Of a stretch of 64,000 bases of DNA, positions 1 to 10,120 are shown in pieces (the stretch's first letter is position 1; every line of letters starts with the position of its first letter). This DNA comes from Mimachlamys varia. Taxonomy: Eukaryota > Mollusca > Bivalvia > Pectinida > Pectinidae. The notes under the pieces were generated by a model. The model saw only the letters and a program-made list of their open reading frames with translations, did no database searches and had not been told where the DNA came from. The position numbers were made by a program, and so were the translations under genes. The stretch lies in contig OX392536.1 of NCBI GenBank assembly GCA_947623455.1, positions 39,949,465 to 40,013,464 of the forward strand, in the 5' to 3' direction.

Positions 1-1100
1 AAATGTATAAAATTAAAATAATAACACCGACATATCGTAATTACATTTACGATACGGTTACCTAAATACTAATTAAGTTTGAGAAATGTATTTTGATACC
101 CATGTGCCTCAACTACCTCACATGTTTACAATGGCAACAATTTACGCTAGCGATGAATCGGTAAAATCAGTGTGTTAATACCGTCCGATCCACGCGGAAG
201 TGTATAATATATACCAATTCCATCAGAATTTATACAACACAAATTAAACTTTGTTGACAATTCTTGCATAATCATTAAATTGCCTGAAAAAACACCGCCG
301 GAAGTGCCGAAGAACATCTTTTCACGTGCTATACATTTGCCCAAAAAAGGAAAATTGGTAATCTCTAAAAACAACTTATCGAGAGAGGAATGGGCAGTTT
401 TTGCTTTGTGACGATACACCAAGTAACATTTACCTTAACTACATGCTTGAATCCTATTTAATTGTTAATTTTGTCGATGTTTCATCATGCCTCTAAGTCA
501 GGCGTATGAATTTCTGAAAAAGTAAATAGTTCAAAATGGAGAGTAGAGGAGTATATTTCGCTACATGCAACGGGAAGATGTTTGATTTGAGAGATCTGAA
601 CTAATGTCATAACTCGTCGTACCGCAGACGATAAGATTTTTGTTTTTGCTATACGGCGTGCCACACAATTTGATGATCGGCGATGGAAATTTCAAAAATT
701 TGATCCAGATGTGATCGGTGTTCAGAATGTGCGTAAGTTGCCGTTCTTATGTGGAGTACGTTCTCTTATTCTGCGATTTTCAATTGAAAGGGAGATTTGT
801 TCAAAAATCCAAGGCTCGTCTATCATTCTGTGCATATTAAAAAAAAAAAAAAAAAATGATTTTCATTGTTTTTATTATCTTTCGCAATATTCTGAAAATG
901 TGCACGCGTTTTTAGGCATATAACTTAAAATATAAGAAAAACCACCAAACATAGCAAAATATGGTTGAAATTATCGATTCTCCATCAGAAAATGTACTTT
1001 GTGGTCTACTTTGGTCATTTATTTTGCAGTATTCAGTAAAATAACAAGTTTTGGTAAAAACACCTCCGCCATATTGAATGTTCCTGTACCTAGTCCTTAA
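1..1100. mobile_element. Element B (right part), unit 1, cut by window start
   Basis: This is the right-hand part of a 1.4-1.6 kb segment present in every unit. Complete copies are bounded by TTAAGGACTAGGTACAG on the left and its reverse complement on the right; here only the right copy (1084-1100) is inside the window. The segment is AT-rich. It contains a minus-strand open frame at 147-422 that is intact in four of six units and broken in two. No transposase is recognisable. It is either a non-autonomous DNA element or spacer between two elements. Confidence 0.45.
147..422 (-). other. Open frame of unknown nature inside element B (unit 1)
   Basis: A 91-codon minus-strand frame that I do not recognise. 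It recurs intact in units 3 (20681-20956), 5 (45107-45382) and 6 (55960-56235). It is frameshifted in unit 2 by one extra C near 10727 and closed by a stop codon in unit 4 near 32085. Recurrence follows from the recent amplification and is not evidence of coding. The breaks in two of six copies argue against selection. It may be a fossil piece of a mobile-element gene. Confidence 0.15.
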
Positions 1101-1839
1101 ACAATCTCGTGACAACTGCCGGTGTCTCGTGAGTAGATACACACATGGTCAAGGTAGCCACACATTCCTGTATATACCTGTACTGTGGTAAATCTACGTG
1201 CATTGTCAGTTCAGTTTTACATGTTCCCTCAGTTTAACATAGCTGAATAGACATCGGTGCTTCAAAATCTAAAATATTTTTATTATTACATATTTAGATT
1301 GTATCTTATACTATAATTCAAATTGATGTCCGTTTATCCCACAGCGTACAAAGAGAATAATATCAGTGGACTTTTCAAGGTTAGTAAAACTGAGTGAGGA
1401 TCAATTACATTATCTTGACCGCACTCGATAAGACTGTTTGCATTCACATGAAGGTCAAGCGGTATGGTCAGATAAACCCCGTGGTCAGACACATGTCGTT
1501 TCTAGGTCGTCAAAACATTGGTCAGTAAATTCTGCCGAATTTGCAAAAGTTCAATATTCCTGTCCCGGTGCATTACACCGCAATATGTGCATGAGGTTCG
1601 AAAGATAATGACAAAAAGTGTTAAACATCACTCTACGTTACTTTTTATATTATGTCTCTCGTAACTATGACTCACGGCGTTAGTACACTTGACCAGTGGT
1701 CGAATCTTAAGATGTCCTACATGACCTTGTCCACCTACTTCTATAAGGTAAATAAACAGCATGTGATCCCCTCCCCACGTGCCTGATAACCGAAGACAAG
1801 ACTTTATGTAACTTTATTTATTTATTTCACAATCCAACC
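1101..1839 (+). promoter_or_regulatory. Upstream region of FAS1 gene copy 1
   Basis: About 740 bp between element B and the TATA box, kept at similar length in all six units. It holds no convincing gene. A near-palindrome (TTGACCAGTGGTCGAA, 1689-1704) lies about 150 bp before the TATA box and is kept in most units. This is the best candidate for a proximal promoter and enhancer, but no specific factor site is proven. Confidence 0.4.
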
Positions 1840-1847
1840 TATATAAG
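1840..1847 (+). promoter_or_regulatory. TATA box, copy 1
   Basis: TATATAAG lies 50 nt before the ATG at 1890. A metazoan TATA box usually places the transcription start 25-30 nt downstream, here near 1868. That excludes the in-frame ATG at 1863 and selects 1890, giving a 5' UTR of only about 20 nt. Confidence 0.7.
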
Positions 1848-1889
1848 GACCTGACAATTCTGATGTGCCGGCAGCTACACGGAGTCATC

Positions 1890-4800
1890 ATGAAGGTATT
1901 GGCAGTCATCTCCCTTCTCGCTATAGTGTCTTCAGGGTATTGCCAACAGGGCAACTTGGTGGAGCTTGCTGAACAGCTTGGCGCCAAGACTCTAGTGGAA
2001 CTAGTCAAGGAGGCTGGTCTTGCCGAGACCCTTTCAAGTGGAGGTACATTGCAGATCGACAACTTATTTATCTTAATTTCAATATTATAAACCTTCATTT
2101 AAATTTATACTGTTATAATTGTTTAATAATTGACAATTTCCTCATCCAAAACATGGATAGTATCATTGCTATATCCTTATATCGCCTGAGTTGTTAGATT
2201 TCATGAACCGTTTATAGCCATACATGTTTGTGTATATAGAGTGAGAGTGCCAAACACACTTGATTTCTGTAGTAAAAATGAATTATTTGCACCAACATAG
2301 AATAATGATATGTATATACATCAATGAGTATTATTGTTATAGATGCGTTTAATATGTCAATGATATCTTTACCGTCGTTATTGCTCAATGATACAGTTGT
2401 ATTGCTCTATGACGAAGCTTTATGATACTTGTCTTTACAATGTTCCTCTGTTGTACAAAATTTGTCTTTACAATGCTACCTTTATTGTACGATATTCGTC
2501 TTACAATGTTGTCTCTGTTGTACAATACTTGTCTTACAATATTGTCTCTGTTGTACAATACTTGTCTTACAATATTGTCACTGTTGTAAAATACTTGTCT
2601 TACAATGTTGCCGCTGTTGTACGATATTTGTCTTACAATGTTGTCACTGTTGTACAATACTTGTCTTACAATGTTGCCGCTGTTGTACAATACTTGTCTT
2701 ACAATATTGTCACTGTTGTAAAATACTTGTCTTACAATGTTGCCGCTGTTGTACGATATTTGTCTTACAATGTTGTCACTGTTGTACGATATTTGTCTTA
2801 CAATGTTGCCGCTGTTGTACGATATTTATCTTACAATGTTGTCACTGTTGTACAATACTTGTCTTACAATGTTGCCGCTGTTGTACGATATTTGTCTTAA
2901 TGTTGTCACTGTTGTACAATACTTGTCTTACAATGTTGTCTCTGTGGTACGATATTTGTTGTTTACAGTGTTGACTCTGTTGTGCGATATTTGTTGTTTA
3001 CAATGTTGTCTCTGTTGTACGATATTTGTTGTTTACAATGTTGTCTCTGTTGTACGATATTTGTCTTACAATGTTGACTCTGTTGTACGATATTTGTCTT
3101 ACAATGGTGTCTCTGTTGTACGATACTTGTCTTACAATGTTTTCTCTGTTGTACGATATTTGTTGTTTACAATGTTGTCCCTGTTGTGCGATATTTGTCT
3201 AACAATGTAACCTCTGTTGAACGGTTTCGCTTTTTATGCATTGCATATTAAGTCGTTTTGTTGAAGGCGTTTGTCAGACAAAATAATTATCCTGCATGTC
3301 GCTACAAAATACAAAAGTCTATGTTGCTGCTATGCTGTAATCTGTCATTGCTGTGATATATACTCTTCTTCTGTGATATTCCCTACATGATATTCTGTGT
3401 TGCTCCTCCCCAGGTCCCTTCACTGTCATACATACTACACTTCTGTGGTATTCCCTACACTATAGTCTTTGGTGCCCCCCCCAGGTTCCTTCATTGCGAT
3501 ACAAACTAAACATCTGTGATATTCCCTTCACGATATTCTGTGGTGTTCCTCCCCAGGTCCCTTCACTGTGACACATACTATACTTCTGTGATATTCTCTA
3601 CACGATATTCTGTTTTGTTCCTCCCCAGATCCCTTCGCTGTCATTCCTACTATACTTCTGTGATATTCTCTACACGATATTCTGTTGTGTTTCTCCCCAG
3701 GTCCCTTCACTGTCTTCGGTCCCACGGATGATGCCTTCACCAAGTTGCCACGCGTTATTATTGATTACCTGAAAAAGAACAAGACAGCGTTACAGGATGT
3801 CCTCAAATACCACGTGGTCAGTGGAAAGGTGTACTCCTCTCAGCTGTCTAATGAACTCCAGGCTGCCTCTCTTTTGGCTCCAGCCAAGATCAGGATCAAT
3901 ATTTACCAGGGTGGCAAGGTAAGTCACCTGTTACACTAAATAGCGGTTCAGGGGTAAGTTTTTCTACATTAGGACCTGCTGTCAAGACGTCCAAGGCTAT
4001 GGAAACTGATTGCAAAAAATATTTACTTGAACTTTTATTTATCCATCAACATTTCATTATTTATAAGGACTAAAGATTACTTTAAAGAAACAAAAGACAT
4101 ATTCTAAGGCACCTGCTTGTCAAGACGTTTTAGCTGTTAGATGATCCAACGTCGTCAGTGATTTTTTATTCATAAATTAAGAGATCAATTTTTCTGTATA
4201 AAAACAGTAAAAGAAGAAGTCGTGTGTTAATACGTGTTCAGACTTGATATTAGTGAAGTTACCTTGAGTATTGTGTATGACATTAAACTTTATTCCACGG
4301 TGCCTCAGGTGGTGACTGCTGACGGCTCGCCAATTGTGAAGGTTGACCAGAACGCTACTAACGGTGTGATCCACGTGGTAGATCGTGTCATGTTTCCCAT
4401 CCCGATCGAGTCAATGGTGGAAAGAGTGATGGCCGATCGTCAGCTCAAAACTCTTCTCACTGCCGTTACTGCTGCCGGTATAGGTGGCGCTCTCGGTGGT
4501 AAGTCTTCTGGGAAAGATTGGGTCTGGTTGCGCTGTCGGCAATGAGTCCACAGTGGCCAGAGATGGGGCACACACGAAAAGTACCGTTATGTAACATTGT
4601 GACACTAAATCCCAAAAGTCAGAGAACTTTGAATCTTAAAGTTGGAAATCTATTTTTTTCGGAAATAGTCTTAATACAACCTTACCAATCTTTAGCTTGC
4701 CATGGTTACCTAACTTTATTTGTTTTTTTTTCTGCATAGCCGACGGTCTGACCCTCTTTGCTCCAACAGACAAAGCCTTCGCCAAGCTTCCAGCTGGCAC

Positions 4801-5678
4801 ACTGAACAACCTACTAAAGAACAAGACTGCTCTGACAGGTAAAGATTGGTCTTTTTTACACGCTCTAGTGGTATCTGCAGCGCTGATAATGAAATAAATG
4901 CAGGTCTAAACTCAAAATAATAAAGTCACGGAGATCTGCACATGCACTGATGTCCTTGGTTAGTTTTCTTTGTTCATGTTTTGTCCCTAGTTCAATCGAT
5001 TTTGAGTACGGATTAAGGTTTTGTTCACGCTTCAGTATTCTATGATATTTTTAATAGTTGTTAGATACGTTAAACCACTCATTTGTTTTTGATTTGTACA
5101 GACGTACTGACATACCACGTTGTCAAGGGAACAGCCTTCAGCGCAGGTCTGACTAACGGCGAGAAGGTCGCCACTCTGGAGGGCAAGGATGTATCCTTCA
5201 CTCTGGAAAACGGTCAGTTTCTTGTGATCAGCTGTAATGAGAATCGTTAACTTTGCTTTGTTTTATACACCGATTAAACTGTCAACGTTGTCTATCACAA
5301 TATATTGAGGCAATTATATCGTCGTTAAATACGCTTATCAGAGAATGAAATAAAACCCCAAAACAAACAAACAAAAATTTGCTGATCATGATAAATATTT
5401 TTTTTTTCACTTGTGTACACTTATGGTGGACCTGCACACATACAAAATGTACAACACCATGCAATGTCTGTTTGAACTAAGTCTAAAATAATAAAACGTT
5501 CTAGTCGAGGAAAGTAAGCTGTCATAGCAATGCCTGTTTTGTTTTCACAGGTAGCGTAAAGGTAGATAATGCCATGGTCATCCGTGCTGATGACGCCGTT
5601 AGCAACGGAGTTATCCACGTCATCGACAGCGTCCTTCTCCCGCCACAATACAGACGTCGCTCCCGACTGTTTAACTGA
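1890..5678 (+). CDS. Secreted two-domain fasciclin (FAS1) protein, copy 1
   Basis: Exons 1890-2043, 3701-3918, 4309-4498, 4740-4838, 5102-5212 and 5551-5678, all with GT-AG introns, encode 299 aa. Residues 1-18 are a signal peptide ([18 protein letters not shown], probably cut before QQG). FAS1 domain 1 is about residues 22-155, with H1 motif [10 protein letters not shown], a YHVV motif and H2 motif [13 protein letters not shown]. Domain 2 is about 160-289, with [15 protein letters not shown] and [13 protein letters not shown]. The tail is basic (RRRSRLFN). The mature chain has no Cys or Trp and four N-glycosylation sequons (N78, N139, N215, N257). The family (TGFBI, periostin, fasciclins) mediates extracellular adhesion and matrix binding. 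There is no EMI domain, GPI signal or transmembrane segment, so a soluble or matrix protein is inferred. Introns 1 and 3 are both phase 1 and sit just before the H1 motifs, as expected after domain duplication. Copy-specific residues are V70, I157, S259 and R294. Confidence 0.9.
2428..3213. repeat. Intron 1 minisatellite, 33-bp unit (about 24 units), copy 1
   Basis: Tandem units of the type TCTTACAATGTTGTCTCTG followed by TTGTACGATATTTG. The basic period is 33 bp; variants with GTTGTTTACAATG are about 35 bp. Because 33 is a multiple of three, long frames stay open on both strands, but these are repeat artefacts. Short TACAA/TTGTA inverted repeats lie in each unit. The array lies wholly in intron 1. 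Confidence 0.9.
3373..3700 (+). repeat. 72-bp repeat carrying decoy exon 2 acceptors, copy 1
   Basis: Each unit contains CTCCCCAG followed by GTCCCTTCACTGT, i.e. the polypyrimidine tract, the AG acceptor and the first bases of exon 2. Exon-like starts fall at 3414, 3485, 3557 and 3629, with the true exon 2 start at 3701, giving spacing of 71, 72, 72 and 72 bp. Read in the exon 2 phase, all four decoys run into a TGA, so their use would truncate the protein. Confidence 0.85.
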
Positions 5679-5762
5679 ACAACAATCATAATCACTTGCT
5701 AGATGTCCATTTCATGTATAAAGTATCATTGATTTGTTACTGATGTGATGTTTTAGGAGAGA

Positions 5763-5768
5763 AATAAA
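5763..5768 (+). terminator. Polyadenylation signal AATAAA, copy 1
   Basis: AATAAA begins 85 nt after the stop codon and is followed by a T-rich stretch. It is kept in all six copies, so the predicted 3' UTR is about 105 nt. Confidence 0.75.
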
Positions 5769-5789
5769 ATATTTTGTTGATCAAATTCT

Positions 5790-8698
5790 TTAATCTGTTT
5801 TTATTACCTGTGTTTCCATAAATGTGAAGTCGGGGTATCAACTACTGGTTGTACCGGTAATGAAATCTTGGTCTTAACTTTAAAACAGATTAATACGTAG
5901 ATAAAATGTCATGTAAAGCGTAGCCTGTAAAGCTACCATAAAAGAAGCAAATCGTAGTATTTAAATATTTGTATAAGGTATATCAAAATAGTTTTTTTTT
6001 TGTATTTGATTCATCTTATATTTACATACACTCTTTTTACTAACTGTGTCGGGCTTTATCCAAGGAACATTTCAGCCAAATATCATGCTTCTAGGGCTTT
6101 TGGTATTTTAGAAGAAATCGTTTAAAGGTATAAAATGATTTGACCCCTATGACCTGTCATTTGCAAATTTTGCTCGGCTTTTTCGCACGATATTATGGAG
6201 GACAAAGCAAACAGTGTGTCTATCTTCTATCACTTAACATCAATCGATACATAAACGTCATCCGATCATGGACACATGCCAACAAAGTCACGGACAACAA
6301 GTGACTTATCATCAGAGCTGCCCCATCTCCAAAGATCATCAAATATAATCGAACAAAATTGGAGGAAATATTGGGGAAAACTTGCATCCGATAATACATC
6401 CCCGCATTACATAATTACCCAGTGTCTGTCGATAAACTGTATACTGGTTGGCTACTCTATGTAATCAGTATTTATACTGGCTAATGTTAACTAACGACAC
6501 AAGCATTCGAGAGATGCAGGTTGATCAGGACTATGGTCAAGTCTTAGGATCGCCATCATTTTGAGGACTTAATGTTTATTTGGATGTAAAAAAGATTTAC
6601 ATGGCTGTCGTTATATATTAAACAGAAGACGCTTACTTTTCCGAAACGCCTGGTCTTATATTGTTGTACTTTTACAAGTGAATATTTCCCTTGCTCATAT
6701 TTTGCCCCAAGTTTAATCGATTTTGAGATCGGATTATGATTTTGTTCACGCCTTAGTATTCTCTATTTTTTTTAAATTTTACCCAAGTGCAAGCTTTACA
6801 TCTGTATGACATTGTTGCAGTCTAGAAGTTTTCCAATGTTCAATTTTTGTACTTAGCAAAACTTTGCAGACACTCAATTTGGTGTCAATTTCAAGAACAC
6901 AAAGAAACAATGTACTCAGATATCGAAGTTGTCTTTACTTGAGGAAAACCACAAAGCATCAATAGACATGCAGTTAACACTTAATTCATTCAATATTGAC
7001 AATTTTTCAAATTCAGCAATAAAGTTTATCAGAAATCACCATATCAAAAGGAGATGTAGGTGTACAACATATAAAATTAACAGGTCAAAATCCAAATATA
7101 ACATTTTGTATATAAAAAAATAAATAAATCTCAGTTCATGATTCCTTGACCAGTCATCAATCCTTATGAGTATTCATAGAACCCAAGAACAACTATTTAT
7201 TGCCGTACAAGAAATTTAACTAATTTAACTAAGTTTACAAGAAGCTTTTTGTTGACAAAAAGGGCCTGCTCATAGCTATAGCAATCTGTCATAAAGTCCC
7301 TATGGAAAATAGATATTCAGGAACTATCACTTCATCCCAGTTCAATATTTTTTCTCAATCTTATGAAACATAATGAATTTAAACTTCACACTAAAATATT
7401 CTTGAAAATTAACTCCACTTTTAAAAAGGTCAAATCATATCCCAATTATGACATAATTAATAGATCCGTTTACAAATTAACAACACACAGATTCGAGAGA
7501 TGCTGGTTGATCAGATCTATGGGCAAATTTTATGGTCGCCATCTTTGTCTCATTGAAAATATTTTGTATAGGAGGTTTTTGAGTATGGTCATTAGTATGC
7601 TAACTTGTTGTGATTGACAATGATTCGGGCTCATATCGAGGACTTGATGTTTACTTGGATGTGTCCAAGACATGGCCGGTGTCGTCGATGAAGCAGAAGA
7701 TGCTTCCTCTTCCGAAACACCTGGTCTTATTCTCTTGTACTTTTACAAGGGTCTCCATGTGAATATTTCCTTTGTTCATATTTTGCCCCTGGTTTAATCG
7801 ATTTTGAGTTCGGATAATGATTTTGTAAACGCTGGGGTATTCTCTAATTTATTTTCTATGAGTGTTAATGCACCTCCTCCTGCAACCATAAAACGCTTTC
7901 ACCATTGAATCCATAACAGGGTTGACAAATACGGTACACACAATCAATTTCAGGGTGGACTAATATGGTATAGGTATGGCAGTTTCACACACTTCGACAA
8001 GATATATATCAGAATGGACCAATAATATACATGTAGAGTATAACAACGTCATACACGATGACAAAAATATGTATCAGGATGGACCAATAAGGTAAAGGTA
8101 TGACAGCTTCACAACTATGGTAAATTTATATATGCATTTATATTTTAGTTAATGAGTTAACGAATGCATTAGGGTAATGGCATATGGCCAGTTTTGGTTC
8201 ATATGACCACAAACATATAAAGGTCCTCCTGCCATTCTTTTTCTGACTCGGATAATTGGAACGTGTCATCAGTAATTAGAAAATAAATAGTTACACAATT
8301 ACCACGTGGAACATTGTGGGGCTTTCACCGTCGCAGTCATGCGAATCATTGCCGTTTACGCTGATAGATCATCAATGGATTTGTAATTATAAAACGTAGG
8401 AATAGTATCTTTACCTATAGCTCTCATCAGTAAAGGCAGATAATTCTGACCTCGTTATGTCCGTGTTTTATGTCAATGTTGCAACTAACTGTCTGTATTT
8501 TTTTATCATTGCTATCAATTCTTTAATTGGATCCTCGGGTCTGTTGAATTGAATCAAATAAATCAATAAATAAAATAAATATAGATTATGTAAAATATTT
8601 CAACATTTCGGCGCACGTAAGAGGTACATTTTAATATGAAGAGCCCCGCGAACACACTGATCGTTGTCACCAACATTAAAGTAAGCGCGTTATGGTAA
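5790..8698. other. 3' spacer of unit 1
   Basis: No convincing gene. It contains part of the ~130-bp repeat (6045-6190). It also contains two diverged copies of a 270-370 bp block (6503-6775 and 7490-7860), both ending in the motif TTTAATCGATTTTGAG. A third partial copy of that motif region lies in intron 4 (4960-5056). The rest is AT-rich sequence shared with the other units. Confidence 0.6.
6045..6190. repeat. Degenerate ~130-bp repeat, short version in unit 1
   Basis: One unit of the 'ttatccaaggaacatttcag ... gacccctatgacctgtcatt' repeat. Units 2-5 have about three units here. The unit 1 junction lies in the shared string TTGCTCGGCTTTTT, as expected from unequal exchange between repeat units. 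Confidence 0.7.
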
Positions 8699-10120
8699 CC
8701 TTAATTTATGGCAAGCCAACTTAAGATTTACTCAAGGAGCAATGTGAATTCAGTTTTTTTATCAAATTATATAAGATAGCATATTTAATTATATAGGATA
8801 TCTGATATAAATGAGACATCCTATATAGCATGTGAGATATCTTATATAATATATGATATCTCATATGTTATATAAAATATCTTATCTATTATATAAAATA
8901 TATCATATGCTGTATAAGATATTTCATATATCATATGAAATATCTCATATATAAATTGAATGAGATATCTGAAACACCGCAATTTCCTGTGCATTACCCG
9001 CACCGGAGTACAGCCCGCGGAAAGTTTATTAAGGCATTTTTGAGCTTTTCTAAAATAAATTCCATGTAACCCGCATTGGCAGATTACCCGCGGGTTATAC
9101 GTCGAATGCATGCCTGGTGAGTACAAGTGGAGAGATTTATTATTTTGAACATCATGTACAAGTAATCATCAAGGATTTGTTTTATTGAGCTGCATGTATA
9201 AACATTAAGTGGGATTAAATGACCATACCGAACAGATACAGGCCAGACAAGTCCATTGCGTAATACACAAGGCCATCCACTGATGAGTTTGTAAATTCAA
9301 TCCCATTAAATAGATTAGTTTATGCATTAAATACAGGTTAAATAAAAAAGATCATGTTCAAAAGCTTTGTATAATTATTTATGTAGCTGTTTCCCAATTT
9401 TAGCAAAATAGTACAACTGGTCTTCTGAACCCCCCACCGGAACATAATCGAGAAAAACGAGCTGGATGGGAGCTGTTTACTTCACCAGTTTAAAGTGAAC
9501 AACAACAAGAAATAAAATGATGACATAAGATATCTCATTTTAATTTTCTATATTATATGTATTTTAAATATTATACCAAGAAACTAATTTCTCCCTTAAA
9601 CAGTGCACGTGGAATGGCACTATGGCGGAGAGGGATAGAATATTCGACGGCTTTGAATAATGTATTGAAAAGGCCGAACATTTTCTTTTATAAGGCAGCG
9701 GTTTTTCAGAGTATATACTCGGCTATATAGATGATTCAGCATTAAATGCATTAAAATATCAGCATGATTTCGAAGGATACCTGACGGAGAGACGTTATTT
9801 CGCGTTTTGTTAAAATCTCGTTGTCAAATAAGATATATTATAAGGGAACGAGATCTTTGATTATATAAGATATCTTATATAGTTACAAAATGTATATGAG
9901 ATATCTAATGTATCATAAAAGATATCTTTTATAGAAAAATAATATATAAAATATAATATATGAGATATCTTATATATTAATTAAGATATACAAAATTTTA
10001 TTTAATTTCTATTATAAGATATCTCATTTGCTATGCAAAAATATCTGATATACTTTTTTCTGAAATACAAGATCGACATAGGTCCTTGAATAAATGTTAA
10101 GTTGGCTTGTCATCTAAGGA
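8699..10120. mobile_element. Element A: fold-back/MITE-like element with terminal inverted repeats, unit 1
   Basis: The left end (8699-8738) and right end (10083-10120) are inverted copies sharing CCTTAAT, then ATGRCAAGCC, then AACTTAASATTTAYTCAAGG. Inside each arm lie many short palindromes built on GAGATATCTC/GATATC (8760-8965 and 9825-10065), so the arms could fold into long hairpins. No transposase is visible, so it is non-autonomous if mobile. A target-site duplication could not be defined, because the right end merges with element B. Confidence 0.6.

Noticed and set aside
1863..1889. Upstream in-frame ATG giving a nine-residue longer protein
   Set aside because: It lies only 23 nt after the start of the TATA box, so it should not be in the mRNA. 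Starting at 1890 gives an ideal signal peptide.
1814..2098. Minus-strand frames opposite FAS1 exons in every copy
   Set aside because: They are antisense shadows of real exons and have no splice or family support.
2428..3213. Regular ~33-bp direct repeats resembling a CRISPR array
   Set aside because: There are no unique spacers between repeats, the units are contiguous and diverged, and the setting is a eukaryotic intron.
8842..9126. Minus-strand frame rich in Ile and Tyr in element A
   Set aside because: It is produced by the AT-rich GATATC palindrome repeats, with composition driven by the repeat.
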